From positions 62,001 through 126,000 of the forward strand of contig JARUHJ010000007.1 in NCBI GenBank assembly GCA_029667085.1: 64,000 bases of DNA, read 5' to 3'. The stretch comes from Deltaproteobacteria bacterium IMCC39524 (GTDB lineage: Bacteria; Desulfobacterota; Desulfuromonadia; Desulfuromonadales; BM103). The stretch's first letter is position 1; each line of letters starts with the position of its first letter. The notes below the pieces were generated by a model. It saw nothing but the letters and a program-made list of their open reading frames with translations, had not been told where the DNA came from and did no database searches. Position numbers and translations under genes: made by a program. This document shows, in pieces, positions 63,882 through 64,000 of the stretch.

Positions 63882-64000
63882 ATGAGCGACAAGGTACATT
63901 ATTCGGATTTGGGGCTGGTCAATACTCGCGACATGTTCGCCAAGGCGATGGCGGGTGGTTATGCCATACCTGCCTACAATTTTAATAACCTTGAGCAGCT
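63882..64000 (+). CDS. fba: class II fructose-bisphosphate aldolase, N-terminal part
   Basis: Forty codons are visible before the window ends. MSDKVHYSDLGLVNTRDMFA followed by MAGGYAIPAYNFNNLEQ is characteristic of class II aldolases, where this segment forms the start of the TIM barrel. Splits fructose 1,6-bisphosphate in glycolysis or forms it in gluconeogenesis with zinc. GGGAGGG lies 9 nt before the ATG. The catalytic and zinc residues are outside the window. Confidence 0.9.
   Translation, partial: MSDKVHYSDLGLVNTRDMFAKAMAGGYAIPAYNFNNLEQ

Overview
The window reads as chromosomal DNA of a Gram-negative anaerobe of the Desulfuromonadales/Geobacterales type (Deltaproteobacteria, Desulfuromonadota). 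This rests on an octahaem cytochrome operon with a DUF3373-type outer-membrane barrel, several monohaem c cytochromes, rubrerythrin-like and ferritin iron proteins, many cyclic-di-GMP proteins, and housekeeping gene orders familiar from that group. The taxonomic call is inference from gene content; no rRNA gene is present. No tRNA gene, CRISPR array, intact insertion sequence or prophage was seen.

1-20 kb is mostly minus-strand housekeeping: the 5' part of ileS, an unlisted 59-aa ribbon-helix-helix protein, an endonuclease III relative, a PAS histidine kinase, then comF-gpmI-lapAB-dksA-rlmH-rsfS-nadD-proA-proB-obgE, the rplU-rpmA ribosomal operon, rng and a large radical SAM protein. A c5-like cytochrome follows. 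At 19.6-19.9 kb there are two tandem 48-aa membrane proteins that diverge mostly at synonymous sites and do not belong to any family I know.

20-31 kb holds a ferritin-like protein, the remnant of a PAS sensor gene, an HD-GYP protein, a secreted DUF4350-like protein, a PilZ protein, a Nudix hydrolase, a ClC channel and a giant AsmA-like (DUF748) envelope protein. 30.7-37.2 kb is a TetR-regulated RND efflux operon (tetR, outer-membrane lipoprotein, adaptor, pump) with a 30-bp operator placed in the likely promoter.

37-49.6 kb carries ttcA, a second PilZ protein, a receiver-PATAN-DnaJ-TPR chimera at the end of a gatC-gatA-gatB-mtnA-glnE gene line, an OmpA lipoprotein and tatA. 49.7-50.15 kb is a gene-free stretch of modular inverted repeats, with related modules near 9.8 and 62.1-62.2 kb.

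50.2-54.3 kb is the most distinctive accessory region: two secreted monohaem cytochromes, a DUF3373 barrel and an octahaem tetrathionate-reductase-family cytochrome. 54.7-64 kb has a membrane PAS-GGDEF-EAL protein, a second rubrerythrin-like protein, ferritin, a small secreted unknown, engB, two corrinoid-linked genes (cobC-like, cobL), and gap divergent from fba, which is cut by the window end.
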